Of a stretch of DNA of 64,000 bases, positions 1 through 11,309 are shown one piece after another; within the stretch, counting starts at the first letter, position 1, and each line of letters starts with the position of its first letter. Under the pieces are notes generated by a model, which was not told where the DNA came from, searched no databases, and was given only the letters and a program-made list of their open reading frames with translations. The DNA comes from Tenodera sinensis (Eukaryota > Arthropoda > Insecta > Mantodea > Mantidae). The stretch is from positions 96,363,135 to 96,427,134 of the forward strand of contig CM060961.1 in the NCBI GenBank assembly GCA_030765045.1, read 5' to 3'. Made by a program: the position numbers and the translations under genes.

Positions 1-164
1 TAACAGTTCTTTCAGTGGTTCCAAAAAGCTGAGTAAGGTTTCCAAATCCAAAAGAATGCCATTTGAATGGCCCTGGTTGCAGGATGCCCCACCCCTGTTA
101 AGAGGTTAATTACGGGTACAAATGCAAATGAGCTCAGAATCAGGGCTATCCTGCTGTAAGAGTA

Positions 165-1015
165 GGATGGAGAAGAGGTAGTACAGGCTGAATGCAACAG
201 TACAATAACAAAGTGTAGTCTGAAAGAATTGCCATCAATGTGGCAGGCCATTTCCTGAGAACAAATGTGGGAAATCACTACCTGTTATACTAGCTATGGA
301 CTACTTTGTCAAGTAATTGAAGGTTCACTCAGTGACCAATCAAGAGGCTTTGACTGTAATGCACATGGAAATGCCTTATTCTGATAGTTTGGAGTCCCCC
401 AGGAGCAGCACAGTGAACCTAATGCGAGACCATGTCATGAAACAAAGACCCGTTCCACTCCCTTTCGTCTACAATCAAATGGAATGGTGAAGCACTATAC
501 CAAGGTAGATGAGGAGCATCTCATCAAAGTGGTATTCAGTCATCGGCAAGATTATTGTGTGTATGTGCCATTGCTCCTTCTGGTCTATCCAGCATCAGTA
601 CTCGAATCCACTGACATGACACCAGCCAACATGGTATTTGGATTAGAGACATGGCTACCATCTTATCTATTGTTCTGCTCATCTCCTGATTCTGATTGGC
701 CCACAAAGGATTATACGGGGTCTAACAGACAGACTGGAAGACATCTACCATCTAGTCAGAAAACAACTGAAGCTGGCAGGGGTCCAGATGAAGGCACACT
801 ATTACCATCTGATGAACAATGCTGGATTCAATGGGATGACCTTGTCTGGCTCTATTGTTCCACAAGGACTAAAGGGAAATTTCAATGTTCCTGGGATGGC
901 CCATGCAAGCCAAATCAATGATGTTGTATACTGCATTTCACAGCAACCCAAAGGAAAGCTGACAGTGGTCCAGGTTGATTGGCTTGCACCATATTGGGAA
1001 GCTCCTCTGAATTAT
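165..1015 (+). pseudogene. Ty3/gypsy-type integrase fragment (decayed)
   Basis: Translation in shifting plus-strand frames gives the order of a Ty3/gypsy integrase. An ERIAINVAG stretch (about 215-245) matches the usual 'RIAIDVAGPFP' start of the catalytic core. It is followed by LAMDYFVK (about 277-310), a degraded NQMEW stretch (about 473-487, usually 'PQSDGMVER'), LVYPASVLESTDMTPANMVF (about 568-630; usual form 'AYRSSVHESTGYTPAYLMFG'), and a C-terminal DDLVWLY plus INDVVYCI (about 835-930). Integrase inserts LTR-element cDNA into host DNA. At least three frame changes and in-frame stops are visible, and no LTRs, RT or protease are seen, so it is a dead fragment. The family call is from conserved motif order. 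Confidence 0.8.
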
Positions 1016-1027
1016 TACTACTATTTT

Positions 1028-1111
1028 AAATTATCCACAATCTTCTTTATAGATTCGTTACAAAGCAGTGAGACAGTGTAACTAATCTATAAAGAAGATT
1101 GTGGATAATTT
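1028..1111. repeat. Perfect 28-bp inverted repeat with 28-nt loop
   Basis: Positions 1028-1055 and 1084-1111 are exact reverse complements over 28 bases, separated by 28 bases. The hairpin lies between the gypsy integrase relic and the following LINE. It could be the paired ends of a tiny MITE, a template-switch product, or a folded junction. No target duplication is evident around it. Confidence 0.9.
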
Positions 1112-1439
1112 CAATAATGTGAGTTTAGTTTATACTAGTGACTTGGATCATGACTCCCATACATGCCATGGCCTATATCTGAACTGGAAAGGGAAGGAGC
1201 AGCTGATGAACAAAATTGTGAATGTGATGAAGAGGGAAGCCAGTTCCAATATTATTCTACTGCCATTTGGAAATAGTGAAATAGTGGTTCAGGCTAGTGA
1301 AGTAGAAGCAGTTGTAAACAGACAACAGGTGTTTCTGGTGAAACTCCAAAAAGTGCCAGTTTTTTAGGTTAAATGGACAAAGGGACATGAAGTAGACAGA
1401 CAAAAGAATAAAGTTATGCTAATCAGGAATGAAAAGTGA

Positions 1440-2060
1440 AGTGAATCTGAATTTAAAATAGGTTCTAGCAATATACAGGGAATGGGGAAGAAAGATTTAC
1501 TTATTAATGATTTTGCAAGGAAAAATGTGTATAATGTCTGTTTGTGTTAACATTGGTGCCAGAAGAATGAAATAGTATAAAAAGTATTAGAAGACAACTA
1601 TCTAGCTAATAGTTACTACAGAAAAAATCACATTCATGGAGGGACTACAATCTATATACAATAAAATCTTGCAGGTTGCTGTAAAAGGTTAGATTTGGAA
1701 TCATTTTGTGAAGAAATAGATTTTGAAGCCACTGGGGTGCATGTTCAGGAGTATAAAGTGCTAGTAATTGCATTATATAGGTCACCAAAGGGAGATCCAA
1801 CTATTTTCCTTGAAAAACACAAGGAATTACTAACTCTTTATACTGGGCCTAAATGGAAACATTTTAATAGGTGTAGTTTTAGGTGGTGATCTAAACTCAC
1901 AATTTGATATCACAGAAGATAAGCAGTCATAGAATTTAAAAATATTCTCAGGCAGTTTAACTTCAAATGAACTAATATTAACCTACTAGACTCACAGCAG
2001 TCTTTCTCAGATCATGACTCAGTGTGGTTGACCATAAAAAATGTAAAACCTAACTTGTTT
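1440..2060 (+). pseudogene. LINE apurinic/apyrimidinic-type endonuclease domain
   Basis: The reading, across frame shifts, has a start resembling 'SNIQGMGKKDLLINDF' (about 1463-1515), then GGTTIYI (about 1640-1660), VLVIALYRSPKGDPTIFLEK (1762-1820), a GGDLNSQFDITEDK block (about 1882-1925; the catalytic GDLN motif) and a SDHDSVWLTI block (about 2007-2036; catalytic SDH). Together these are the EEP endonuclease signature that nicks target DNA for target-primed reverse transcription. Several in-frame stops show it is dead. Confidence 0.75.
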
Positions 2061-2356
2061 TCACCAAGAAAAGCGATAACTGTACTTTCAAGACCAGTAA
2101 CTAGCGACAAAATATTATGCTTTAGAAACATGTGTCATGATGTTAAATGAAATGTGCTTTACAGCTCCTATTCTAACATTGCATTAACAGCAAATGAAAT
2201 TTTTGAAAGATTTCATACTTTATTCATAAATATATTTGAGACATGTATCCCCAAAGAAAATGTAAAATATTCACCACCACAAACAGAAATTTTGTTCTCA
2301 ACAAGGATAAAAATGTATGTTCTACTCCCCAATTAACTACTATGTAACACAAAGTT

Positions 2357-3776
2357 ATGATATACTTAGACTTATATAGAAAAGACAAATCAAACAAGGC
2401 CAGGATTTTGTATATCAACAAAAGAAAGGAGTATAAGCTATTGATAAGTGAGGCTAAAAAATTATACAACATAAATAGTATTGAAACTGCCACCAATAAG
2501 TGTAAGATGGTCTGGGATCTGATAAACTCTGTTGCAAAACCTAACAAACAAAATGGTATAGAGTTAGCACCAAATGACTTGAAGAATATTTTCATTAGCT
2601 CAGTAGAAAAAATTAGTCAAAGCATAGTAAAGGCGAAGGAATCTATTAGTGAACTTCTTGGACACAGCAAAAACAAATACTGTCTGGGTAGCTTTGTTGG
2701 AGTAGCTTTGCTACCCGCTTGCATTTTGTTGAACAGATGCCTTGTAGAAGGAATATTTCCAGCTGCATTGAAACTGTTGAGGGTGGACTCGATCCATAAA
2801 AAGGGTGATAAAAACTGTGGCTTTATATGGCTTTGTGAATGAGCTGGACACAGCTTGAAACCCCAGGGTTAGCAGCAAATTAATAAGATAAGTGAAGTTT
2901 TTAGTTTCTAATTTGTTCTTACTTTAGAATCTTGTTGCTTCACTGTTAATAGATTCAATTTTTCCTTATTTAACTGTACCATCCAGTTACCGTCCAATAA
3001 CTTTAGTCCCGGTTTTCTCAAAAGTGCTGGAAAAGGTCATGTATAAGCAGCTCTGTAGTTATTTAAATGACATGGGGATAACCAGTGTTGAACAGTTTGG
3101 CTTCAGAAGAGGCAGGTGAACAGCTGATACCATTTCTTCTCTTGTTACAAATGTCCTTAACGCTGTCCAGGCTACTTTCTGTGATCTCAGTAAAGCATTT
3201 CATTGTGTAGAGCATGCTCATTTACTAACTAAACTAAAATTTTATGGCATAATCAACACTGTTCTAAAGCTCTTTGAAACATACTTAGCAAATTGTAAAC
3301 AAATAGTGTGCATTAGAAATGAGAAATCCAAAATGGTGGAACTAAAATATGGGACCCACAGGGTTCCATACTCGGGCCATTGTTATTTTTATTAATGATC
3401 AATGACTTGTCTTTCTTTTTAACTTTTCACACAGTGGTGTACGGAGATGATACCATAGCTGGCATGTGCTAGCATGTGATTTAGAGCCAATGGCTTCTTA
3501 TTAAATGATAATAAAATTCAACAACTTGTATTTAATTTGCATTAGATCTCAGTAGAAAATTGTTCAACAGAAGTTAAATTTCTAGGGGTCATTGTGGACA
3601 ACAAGCTCTCATGGGCACCATACATCAACTATATACTAACAGCTAAGCTGTCCAAAGTTATACATCTAATTAGAAATTTAAAAAAACATGTACCTGAGCC
3701 ATATATATGATCTGCATACTTTGCTTTTTCTCATAGTATAATTTCATACAGTATTCTACTCTGGGGAAGCAGCAGT
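2357..3776 (+). pseudogene. LINE reverse transcriptase (linker and fingers/palm), broken
   Basis: The open stretch 2357-2842 carries the EN-RT linker and an early RT motif (LKLLRVDSIHKKGD). After a short insertion the RT resumes at about 2970 with VPSSYRPITLVPVFSKVLEK (motif 1), EQFGFRRGR (motif 2a), a Leu-rich stretch with FCDLSKAFHCVEH (motif A; catalytic Asp present), a degraded motif B region around 3350, VYGDDT (motif C, YGDD in place of the usual YADD; about 3438) and FLGVIVDNKLSWAPYI (about 3582). Its C-terminal part lies beyond the hAT insertion at 5647-6058 (LGIKLYNSLPAALTELLG). Numerous stops are present. Confidence 0.8.
2843..2968 (+). repeat. Short insertion in the RT, shared with 42.5 kb
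   Basis: The RT frame is interrupted here by sequence without coding match. Its core, about 2886-2935 (starting TAAGATAAGTGAA), is nearly the same as 42512-42560 and the tandem copy after 42663. This marks a dispersed repeat family, probably a 3' end fragment of some LINE or SINE. Confidence 0.6.
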
Positions 3777-3784
3777 CATGTCTC

Positions 3785-5638
3785 CAGTGGCGGCTCGTGC
3801 CTTACAAAATAGGTGAAGAGGTTCACATAAGCATGCTGAAAATACAATGCAAAGCCGGTGCAGCACAGTCCAACATTTTTTACCGAACTTTTTGTATCCA
3901 ATGGAGCTATACACAAAAGAAACTGTCTGTCACACTATGATTCATTTTGGTCCAATACATATGACAGTTTGCGTAGTAAGTGAGAGAAATAAACATGGCG
4001 GATGCAAATATATGCAGTTTTGTTTTAAAATCAAATTTAAACGGTGACCCTAACAATGTACAAAAACTACCTGAGGGGCATTGTTCTTGATTCTTTTTTG
4101 AAGTCCATTCAAATTTCCTGACATAACACTCGCTCCATCGTAACATTGTGCAACTAATTTACGTTCCTAATTAAATTATTTAAGAACACCATGCAGCAAA
4201 AGGAACAATGTTTCCACAGACCTGTCAACACTCACATCATGAAATCCGAAAAATCGTTCAACCAATGTGCTCTCTGTATTCACGTATCTTACAATGATAG
4301 AGCACTGAGACTATTGACAAATTACTGTAATGTCGTCAACTTCAACAGAAAAAAAAAATCTGAGACATTAATTTCAGGTTTATAAGTATTCCAAAATACA
4401 TCCAATCACCTCATTTTGTATAGATTTAGAATCACTGCTGAATATACTTTTAATTTTATTACAGTGGTTTTGGATTTCTAATGGAGTTTCAGTACACAAG
4501 CTCCTTGAAATTTCCCCAACTTCGCGAAAGCGCACTCTCATCATGACCTCAGAATGCAAGCTCTTGTTTACCTAAATACAATGCTGGTTTAATGATCAAC
4601 TACAGGAAAAGCCTATATAATGTTACACTTCCATTGGAACGCACATGAAAAGGTCTGCTATTTTCCTGAAGAGTGTCAGCCATTGTGTTTCTATTTTTTT
4701 TTCTTTTCAAAAGCGTTTAGTTGTAATTTACTTTTAAATGCCCCACCAAATCATTGTGCTTGTGAAGGAAACGGGCTATATTAATGAAATCTGTGAATCT
4801 CTCTTTGTCCCACACGTTACTTTTGTTGCTAAAAAGCAAACAAGGCCAACAGAATACTGATTGCAAACTACGGCTACTGCATAACCAAAAATAGTTATCG
4901 AGCCAAGAGCTTTTGAATTTAATGTTATAAGTCTTCCTTATTTTCTTATCCTCTCTTTTAAGGGCTACATCAATGATATCAGTGGGCCGCCCAAAGTTTA
5001 AAACATCCTTCTTGTCTTCATCTTTCCACCTGGAAAATGGGGTTTCTAGCAAATTGCAAACTATATGGTTCACCGGATTCATAATTTAAATATTAAAAGC
5101 ACTGGAGTCTAGCAAACTCGTAAATTATACCTACCGTTCACAGTTATCTAAAACACCATGTTTTAAGTTTACCACCAGCTCTTCCTTGAGATAAACGAAT
5201 ACTATCTTCTAAGCGTGCAAAAACAGAAACCATCCCCTCTACCGTGTTCTGTGCCTTTACCCAAGTGAAAATATTTCTTGTTTGCCTGAAACATGTGCAT
5301 GCCCGTGTTATTTCCCCGTAGTACGTTGTTTTGTGACGTCATGTTGCCATGGCAACCAGGCTCTTTAGTGCAGCAATTTCTTCTGTAATCCTGACTGTTG
5401 CACTTGTCCTTGGAACCTATCTGAGGGTGCGTTCCCACCAATTTTCCCTGCCGGCTGCCAAGCTGTAAGTTCCAAGCAAAAGAGGGGTTGGTCACTGACC
5501 CTGCTACGGCTCCTAGCAGATGAAATTTGTGACTAAACTGTTAGAATGACAGGAATAATGCCAACATTAACAAAAACAGAATACTGCTATTTTCAGGTGA
5601 AAACCTCTTCACCTGCTTCACCTGAATAACCGCCACTG
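3785..5638 (-). mobile_element. hAT transposon inserted in the LINE, perfect 8-bp TSD
   Basis: The element begins CAGTGGCGGCTCG and ends in the reverse complement CCGCCACTG. Inner subterminal copies of AGGTGAAGAGGTT lie near both ends. CATGTCTC occurs on each flank (3777-3784 and 5639-5646): an exact 8-bp target duplication, the hAT hallmark. Removing the element rejoins the LINE RT frame. It is 1854 bp and carries only the N-terminal half of a transposase (minus strand), so it is an internally deleted, non-autonomous copy. Confidence 0.9.
4030..5082 (-). pseudogene. hAT (ZMYM/DUF4371-type) transposase, N-terminal half
   Basis: The 121-residue open stretch 5082-4717 resembles the TTF-type zinc-finger module that opens DUF4371 hAT transposases. 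It has WLDNYFWLC, SVFCWPCLLFS (paired Cys) and a following FTDFINIARFLHKHNDLVGH. Further minus-strand segments continue the family: an FREVGEISRSL block (about 4550-4500), VSDFFFSVEVDD and RYVNTESTLVERFFGF (about 4370-4240), and CYDGASVMSGNLNGLQKRIK with VHC (about 4145-4050), which contains the conserved DGA near a catalytic Asp. The C-terminal insertion domain and the final catalytic Glu are missing. Frame shifts and stops make it inactive. Confidence 0.8.
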
Positions 5639-6366
5639 CATGTCTCTAATATCCTAATATTACAGAAAAAGGTAATTCATATTATTGCAGATTCAGAAAA
5701 AACTGCACACTGTAAACCTCTATTCATAAAATTTAAAGTAATGACAGTGATTAACCTATACATTTATATGGCACTCACTTATGTAAAAAATAATATATCA
5801 GACCAACTCTACAGACTTAACATACATGGCTATAATACTAGATATAACTACCAACTTAACCTACAATCTCATAAGCTTTAAAAACATCAGCTTTGAAGTC
5901 TTGGGCATTAAACTGTATAACTCTTTACCAGCAGCATTAACAGAATTATTGGGTTGTAAATTTAAAATTAGATTATATGAAAGGTTAGTGTCTAATCTAT
6001 ACTATTCAATACATGAATATTTTGAGATCAATAAAATAAGTTTTTTATTGGTTTTATAGTTAGACTCAACATAACATATGTCTATGTTTTCTAGTTATGG
6101 TAATATTTATACTAATTATTATACTATTGTTATGGATAAAATCTACACATATGGGCTACTGACTATTACTGTATTAAACTTTTAATGCTTGTAGTGATTA
6201 CTGAACTCAGGCTAAAATGTTCAAAATATGCTGTAATATTTTGTAAGATTGTATATAATCCTAAGATTGCTACCTTCTCTATTGTTTATAGTATTGTTTT
6301 TGTTTTGTATATAAGCTGTACATACTGTTGATGTCCATTGCTGTACTCAGCTTAATGGCAATAAAA

Positions 6367-6612
<246 letters not shown>

Positions 6613-6926
6613 GATCAAGCCATGCATTTTCTCATGGCCCATCATCTTCAGAGGATACCTTTAAGAATAATGCAAAGATAACTAGAGCAGTAATTAAATC
6701 ATAAACCTCAAATAAGGACAATTATTACTAAGTAACATTAATTATTATTTATATATCAAAGCCTCCATTGCTGGAACATTTTTATGAGTAGTTGCACTAA
6801 AGCGATTAATACTTTTTGTGCCACATTTCTTTAATGATCTCGTTTGTTGCACTCGAAAGACAGACATATGTATGTGTGAAAAATGTGTATTAACCAAAGA
6901 ATATATTGCATATGGATCATACATAC
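6613..6926 (-). other. Intronic sequence downstream of exon 4, no gene seen
   Basis: AT-rich single-copy-looking sequence between the LINE tail and the exon at 6927. A GTATGT donor begins at 6926 (minus strand). No further exon of the receptor gene is recognised here or further left in the window. Confidence 0.5.
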
Positions 6927-7054
6927 GCTTCCTCCTTCCTTTTTTAGAGACACTTTAACATCTTGGTCTGTTGGTTTACATGGTATTACAGTTCGTCTTA
7001 GGAGGAAACCATAAAAACTGGCAAAGTTCTCATGTACCAATAGGTGCTGATCAT
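6927..7054 (-). CDS. Pvr: Pvr-like receptor exon 4 (start of Ig domain 2)
   Basis: This is an internal exon of 128 bp: acceptor TTGCTACAG before 7054 and donor GTATGT after 6927 (minus strand). It starts with two bases that complete a codon from exon 3, then 42 codons. The product includes DDQHLLVHENF and VIPCKPTDQDVKVSLKK, which resembles the start of Ig domain 2 of VEGF/PDGF-type receptors (compare the family pattern VIPCxxTxPxxxVxLxK). The Cys is the first of the domain's disulfide. It ends in phase 0. Reading is open throughout and the splice phase fits exon 3 exactly. The Pvr assignment rests on motif resemblance; another Ig-type receptor is possible. Confidence 0.68.
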
Positions 7055-7145
7055 CTGTAGCAAGTAATATCAGTACATATTATTCTCTCATAACAATTTT
7101 CTAATTATATAATCAGTAGTAAGAAGAATAAATAGGTGAACTCAC
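7055..7145 (-). other. Intron 3 of the Pvr-like gene (91 bp)
   Basis: GTGAGT donor at 7145 and a TTGCTACAG acceptor ending at 7055 on the minus strand. It is a very short intron, in contrast with the multi-kilobase introns on the 5' side of the gene. Confidence 0.7.
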
Positions 7146-7329
7146 CTACAATAAAATAGTACTTTTCCTTAACTACATGTTTGCCTTTATCCAGACATTT
7201 ATAGAAACCTGTATCCTTATATATTGCATTAATAATTGTAAGGTTTGCAGTATAGAGTCCATTTTCATCTGGTGCAGAGCTTTCAAAAGTATGTACCTCT
7301 GAATTCTTAGGGATATTGCTAATTGCATC
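7146..7329 (-). CDS. Pvr: Pvr-like receptor exon 3 (end of Ig domain 1)
   Basis: Exon of 184 bp, acceptor TTTGTTTAACAG before 7329 and donor GTGAGT after 7146. It begins in phase 0 and codes 61 residues plus one base. The protein carries NGLYTANLTIINA and KDTGFYKC, a textbook Ig-domain DxGxYxC motif supplying the second Cys of Ig domain 1. It then has KEKYYFIV, which with exon 4 reads YYFIVDDQHLLV, like the linker between the first two Ig domains of VEGFR/Pvr proteins. It would be extracellular. No stop codons are seen. Confidence 0.7.
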
Positions 7330-7769
7330 CTGTTAAACAAATGATACAGATTAAATATTTTATACATAAAACAGAAAGTTTTAAGGGCAGGCTTTAAAAA
7401 CCCATTAAATATGAACAGATTAAGTACCAATGTAAAGATTACAGATGAGTTACATAAACTGCAATATTTTATATTAGTATATTTTAATATAAGTTTTATC
7501 AAATGGAACAGCATTTGCTGGTCACTCTGCAGGGACAGAGTGGAGTCAACCTCATCCAAGGAAGCTGTGTTTGATCGAAGAACATTCCAAAAATAAGCTT
7601 CATTTAAATTCATAAGGTGAGAAAACGCATCAGCGTGACAAAATATACACTTCTCTGAATTCTCCACAGGTGCAGGGGAAACAGGGAAGCACCGGCGCAG
7701 ACACTGAGTTTCATTAAATAGAGAAATGCAACGAGCCCAAATTCATTTGAGTGCAAAATCTGCATTGGC

Positions 7770-8165
7770 AGAGTAACATGTTAAAAAAGAGGTCACAATT
7801 GGGACTGTTTACCCTTGTGCAATATGAATGGGTAAATGGGGTTAGAGTTTTAAATATTTATCAACGTCTGCACAGCATTTATGGAGTCAAAATCATGTTC
7901 CGTCAATCATGGCTGGTATTAAGGTGTTCAGTAAAGGAAGATTGGGCTCCAATGAAAATTGATCTAGGAACAACAAATGGCACTAGCTATGCTGTGTCTG
8001 AAGTTGCAACCACATCGGGTGTTGCAACTTCTCACCCCTACCACATGATTCATGGATTTTTGGAAGCTAGAGACCAGAGTTCTTATAATCTTCGTATTAT
8101 AACTTCATACTTGAGACAGCTCAGTGATAGTCACGTCTCACTGTATCATGTGTTTGATAGCTAAT
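7770..8165 (+). pseudogene. Possible mariner-like transposase N-terminal relic
   Basis: A 137-residue open stretch (7751-8164) contains VRVLNIYQRLHSIYGVKIMFRQ, reminiscent of the helix-turn-helix opening of mariner-type transposases (pattern: xEIxxRLxxVYGxxxxSxxxVxxW). The remainder is not recognisable and there is no catalytic domain or inverted ends. It could also be chance similarity. Confidence 0.3.
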
Positions 8166-8169
8166 CTCC

Positions 8170-8959
8170 ATTGGTACCATCCTTTTGACCATCCGTTATA
8201 AGCAGAGTATAATATAGCACTTCCACTGATACCGGATTTATTTATACTGCTGACATGTGGTAGTGTGTATGATGCCTTGTGAAGCCTGGAAAGAATGCAT
8301 GTATAAAAAATAGACAGTTTGCTGATGAATATATAATAAAATGAAATAAGAACAAGTATACAAGTGTAATCAATCTTTGATAGTTAAGGTTATCTTGCTA
8401 CCAATCATTGGCATAAATACATTCATTATAGTCCATGAATGAGTGAATATGTTTAATATGTTTGTATTAATTCGATGGGAAATGTTACATTTATTTATTT
8501 TGTGTTTACAAAAGAAATGTTCAAGAATAGAAATGGCTGTTTCTTACCCATTTTGGCACCCTATGCATAAATATGTTATTTATTTTTTGTAGCATGAAAA
8601 TACTTCATTGTTCATACTTCAATAGTTCATATTTTAATATCGTGAATATGTCTGGAACAATGACCTAATTTAAAATGAACATTAAAGAAAAGCCGTGGTT
8701 GGTCATGAGTAAAACCTACATCACCTGAACTTGAACTCATTAATACATGTACATGAAATACCTTAGAAGAAAACATTTAAATATACTTGTTGCCAATCAC
8801 TGTGGATAGTAACCATGTAGAAGAAAATATTGCAAACATTATACTTTCAGCCTCATTGCCATTTAAACTTATCACAAACCATCTCTGTACAATATTCATT
8901 TTAACTGTATTGGACACTTTCGTATATATTGTGGAAGTTGTACTTACCAATGGCAAGTT
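8170..8959. other. AT-rich intronic sequence, nothing recognised
   Basis: No open frame, repeat copy or RNA gene could be supported in this stretch on either strand. Confidence 0.5.
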
Positions 8960-9515
8960 TTCCTGTCAATTAATTTCTGAAAATAAATATTATATTATGT
9001 TGATATCCTTGTCCTTGTAAAAAAGAGTTTGCTCGCTCAACCAAATATGATCTCTGTAATTTTGAACAAGGTTTGGGAACACCTTTTGAACGAGTTTGGT
9101 TTTTGATTCATTAAACTGACAAAAGTTGTCAGGAAAGGTAACAAAGCCAGTCAAAAGGTCTAGTGGGAATTTGCCATTATCTATGTCAATGAGTTGTTTT
9201 GAACTGTTTCTCCAGATTGATCATTTTGCAACTTGACACACATATTCTGTCTTAAATTTAGATTTTGACATTTCCACAAAATGGAGGACTTCAAACATGC
9301 ATTAAGTTTATCAGCTGGCGTTGACCATGGAGTCACTCACAATGTTTGACAAATCAGTTTTGATTGTTTCGCAGATCTTGCATGGTTCGGTCTAATGCTT
9401 CCAAAGACCTTTTATGTGCCATCATGCATTCTCTCACACCACCAATTTATATTGATGCAAAACCTTTGCCATTGCAGTTCTTCAAAATATTGGAGGTCGC
9501 AGTTACGTTACTTTG
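8960..9515 (-). pseudogene. Helitron-type PIF1-like helicase fragment
   Basis: Minus-strand translation with frame changes gives YFEELQWQRFC (about 9500), AHKRSLEALDRTMQDLRNN (about 9420-9360), TPADKLNACLKSSILW (about 9325-9275), NMCVKLQNDQSGETV (about 9245-9200), a degraded IDNGKFPLD (about 9180), LPDNFCQF (about 9130-9110) and VFPNLVQNYRDHIWLSEQ (about 9080-9025). This order matches the PIF1-like DNA helicase encoded by Helitron rolling-circle transposons (S/H-K-K-SLEALDRTLQDLR, STPADEINACLKSSxLW, LPNNFC). The walker motifs, Rep domain and Helitron ends are not seen. It is a dead fragment. Confidence 0.75.
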
Positions 9516-10284
9516 CATATTCACTTTTGTTTGAAATGGTAAGTAAATGAATCAAAAGTGGATTTTAGGGTGCCTATGATTGATTCAATGAATAAATTCA
9601 TTTCTCTAATAAATCTTTATGACCCCAAAAATTGATTCTTCGATTAATCTATCTCAGATCACCACCCACAGAATTGAGAGCTGAGAACAATTTGAATGAG
9701 AAAAAGAAAAATGTTGTTTATACATTTATCCAATTTTCTCTTCATAAGAACCTCCCTCGAATTTTAGGTAATATTTGTAAACAAAAATTGGTCGAATTCG
9801 TCCAGTCATTCTGGATTTTGTGCTTAGTAACACATTTAGCCATTCATTTTTATTACTTTCTCTACTACGTATAAGTAGAGGAAGTATTACATTCCACCCA
9901 AAAATTTGATGTCAAGATTTCACTGGAACTATACAGGGTGCACACAAATGATTTGAGTGGTATCGTGATTTTTTTATAGTTATACTATTAAAGATATGGT
10001 GATGGTATTTGAAGTTTTAAGTTAACTATCTCTGAAAGTTTCGTTTGCAGCAGTCATGATATTTCTTCCTTCCACCGCAAGAGTGCAGTTGTGACTTATG
10101 CTTCCTCATATAATCACAAGCTCCAGCAGTTGTAAGATGGTGACCAATAGTCAAAAAGCGTTTGGTGCTGTTGAGCTTCATTCGAGTAAATCCGTGACAA
10201 CCATGCGACGAAACTTTAGAAATAAATACTGGAAAGAACCACTCACTGCCAGCTCTATATGTAAATAGTATCACAGTTGATAAC

Positions 10285-11168
10285 CACGGGATGGCTATGT
10301 AAGGGCAAATCAAGGGGTTGGCTGAAATGCCTGAAGAACCAAATGACCATCCGTGAGCTAGCTTCGCACATAGCCCACAAAAAATCAACTCATCGAGCCA
10401 GTAGAGAATTGAACATTTTGCGTTTGACCATTTGGAAAGTGTTAAGGAAAAGATTGAATGTGTGCCTTTACCATTTGCAGCTGTGACAAGCATTATCACC
10501 CAAGGGCACAATGAAATGCTTTAAATTTTGTAGCTGTTTCTAGGACCGTATGGAAGAAAATGAGTTTTGTGATAAAATTGTTTTCAGTGATGAAGCAGCA
10601 TTCTTTCTGAGTGGCAAAGTGAACAGGCATAATATAAGGATTTGGGGGACTGAAAAGTCCTATACTGTCATACAGTATGTTCGTGATTTGCCTAAACTGA
10701 ATGTTTTCTGTGCGATATCACAATCTAAAATTTATGGTCTCTTCTTCAGTGAAAAATCCATTACAGGGCACATCTATCTGGATATGTTGGAGAATTGGCT
10801 ACTGCCACAGTTGGAGACTGATACCGTCATTTACCAACAGGATGGTGCTCCACCTCATTACCACCATGATGTTCGTGACTTCCTGAACACCAGACTTCAA
10901 GATCAATGGATAGGTCATACTGGGAATGAAGATAAAGCACTCGTGTGATGGCCTCCATGTTCTCCCTTGTGACTTTTTTGTATGGGGTTATGTGAAGAAT
11001 GCAGTTTACATGCCACCATTACCTGCTGATCTACAAGAACTACGGTTCTGCACCATAAATGCATTTGGTGAAATTAACAGGAACATGCTACATCGAGTGT
11101 GGGCCACACTTGATTATCAAGTTGACATTCGTAAAGTCACTCGTGAAGCACATATCAAGCACCTGTAA
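10285..11168 (+). pseudogene. Mariner-type DDE transposase, frame-broken
   Basis: The helix-turn-helix portion is at 10285-10490 (HRASRELNILRLTIWKVLRKRL). The catalytic domain is at 10550-10948, with FSDEAAFFLSGKVNRHNIRIW (first Asp), KLNVFCAIS, TGHIYLDMLENWLLPQ and QQDGAPPHYHHDVRDFLN (second Asp). After a frame shift the frame 10926-11168 gives LPCDFFVWGYVKNAVYMPPL (third acidic residue, Asp) and the C-terminal RVWATLDYQVDIRKVTREAHIKHL. This is the DDE_3 fold that cuts and pastes the element. At least two frame changes make it inactive. Confidence 0.85.
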
Positions 11169-11309
11169 GCTATTAAAAAAAGCTTTAGGAGTTACTATAT
11201 CTGAGTATACAGTGGTTGTAGTGTTCAGTCAAATAATATTGCTATATATTCAAGATGCTCTCAGGCTTCGAGCCAGGTACAGTGATGAAGAGACATCGAC
11301 ATTTCGGGA

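Larger units (their letters stand above)
1130..6362 (+). mobile_element. CR1/Jockey-like non-LTR retrotransposon, interrupted and degraded
   Basis: A single LINE copy can be followed from about 1130 to its 3' end near 6362, where it runs into a (TTA)n tail after 'AATGGCAATAAAATA'. Order: a possible C-terminus of an ORF1 SGNH-hydrolase-like domain (HGLYLNWKGKEQL, 1101-1367), an endonuclease domain (about 1440-2060), a linker (about 2357-2650), reverse transcriptase (2690-3776), and the RT C-terminal tail (5647-6058). It is broken by a 125-bp insertion at about 2843-2968 and by a hAT transposon at 3785-5638. Many stops and frame changes make it inactive. The clade (CR1/L2/Jockey superfamily) is inferred from motif style. 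Confidence 0.8.

Noticed and set aside
7173..7667. 164-codon minus-strand open frame as a single gene
   Set aside because: Only 7329-7146 is exon, and it is read in a different frame; the open frame itself is a by-product.
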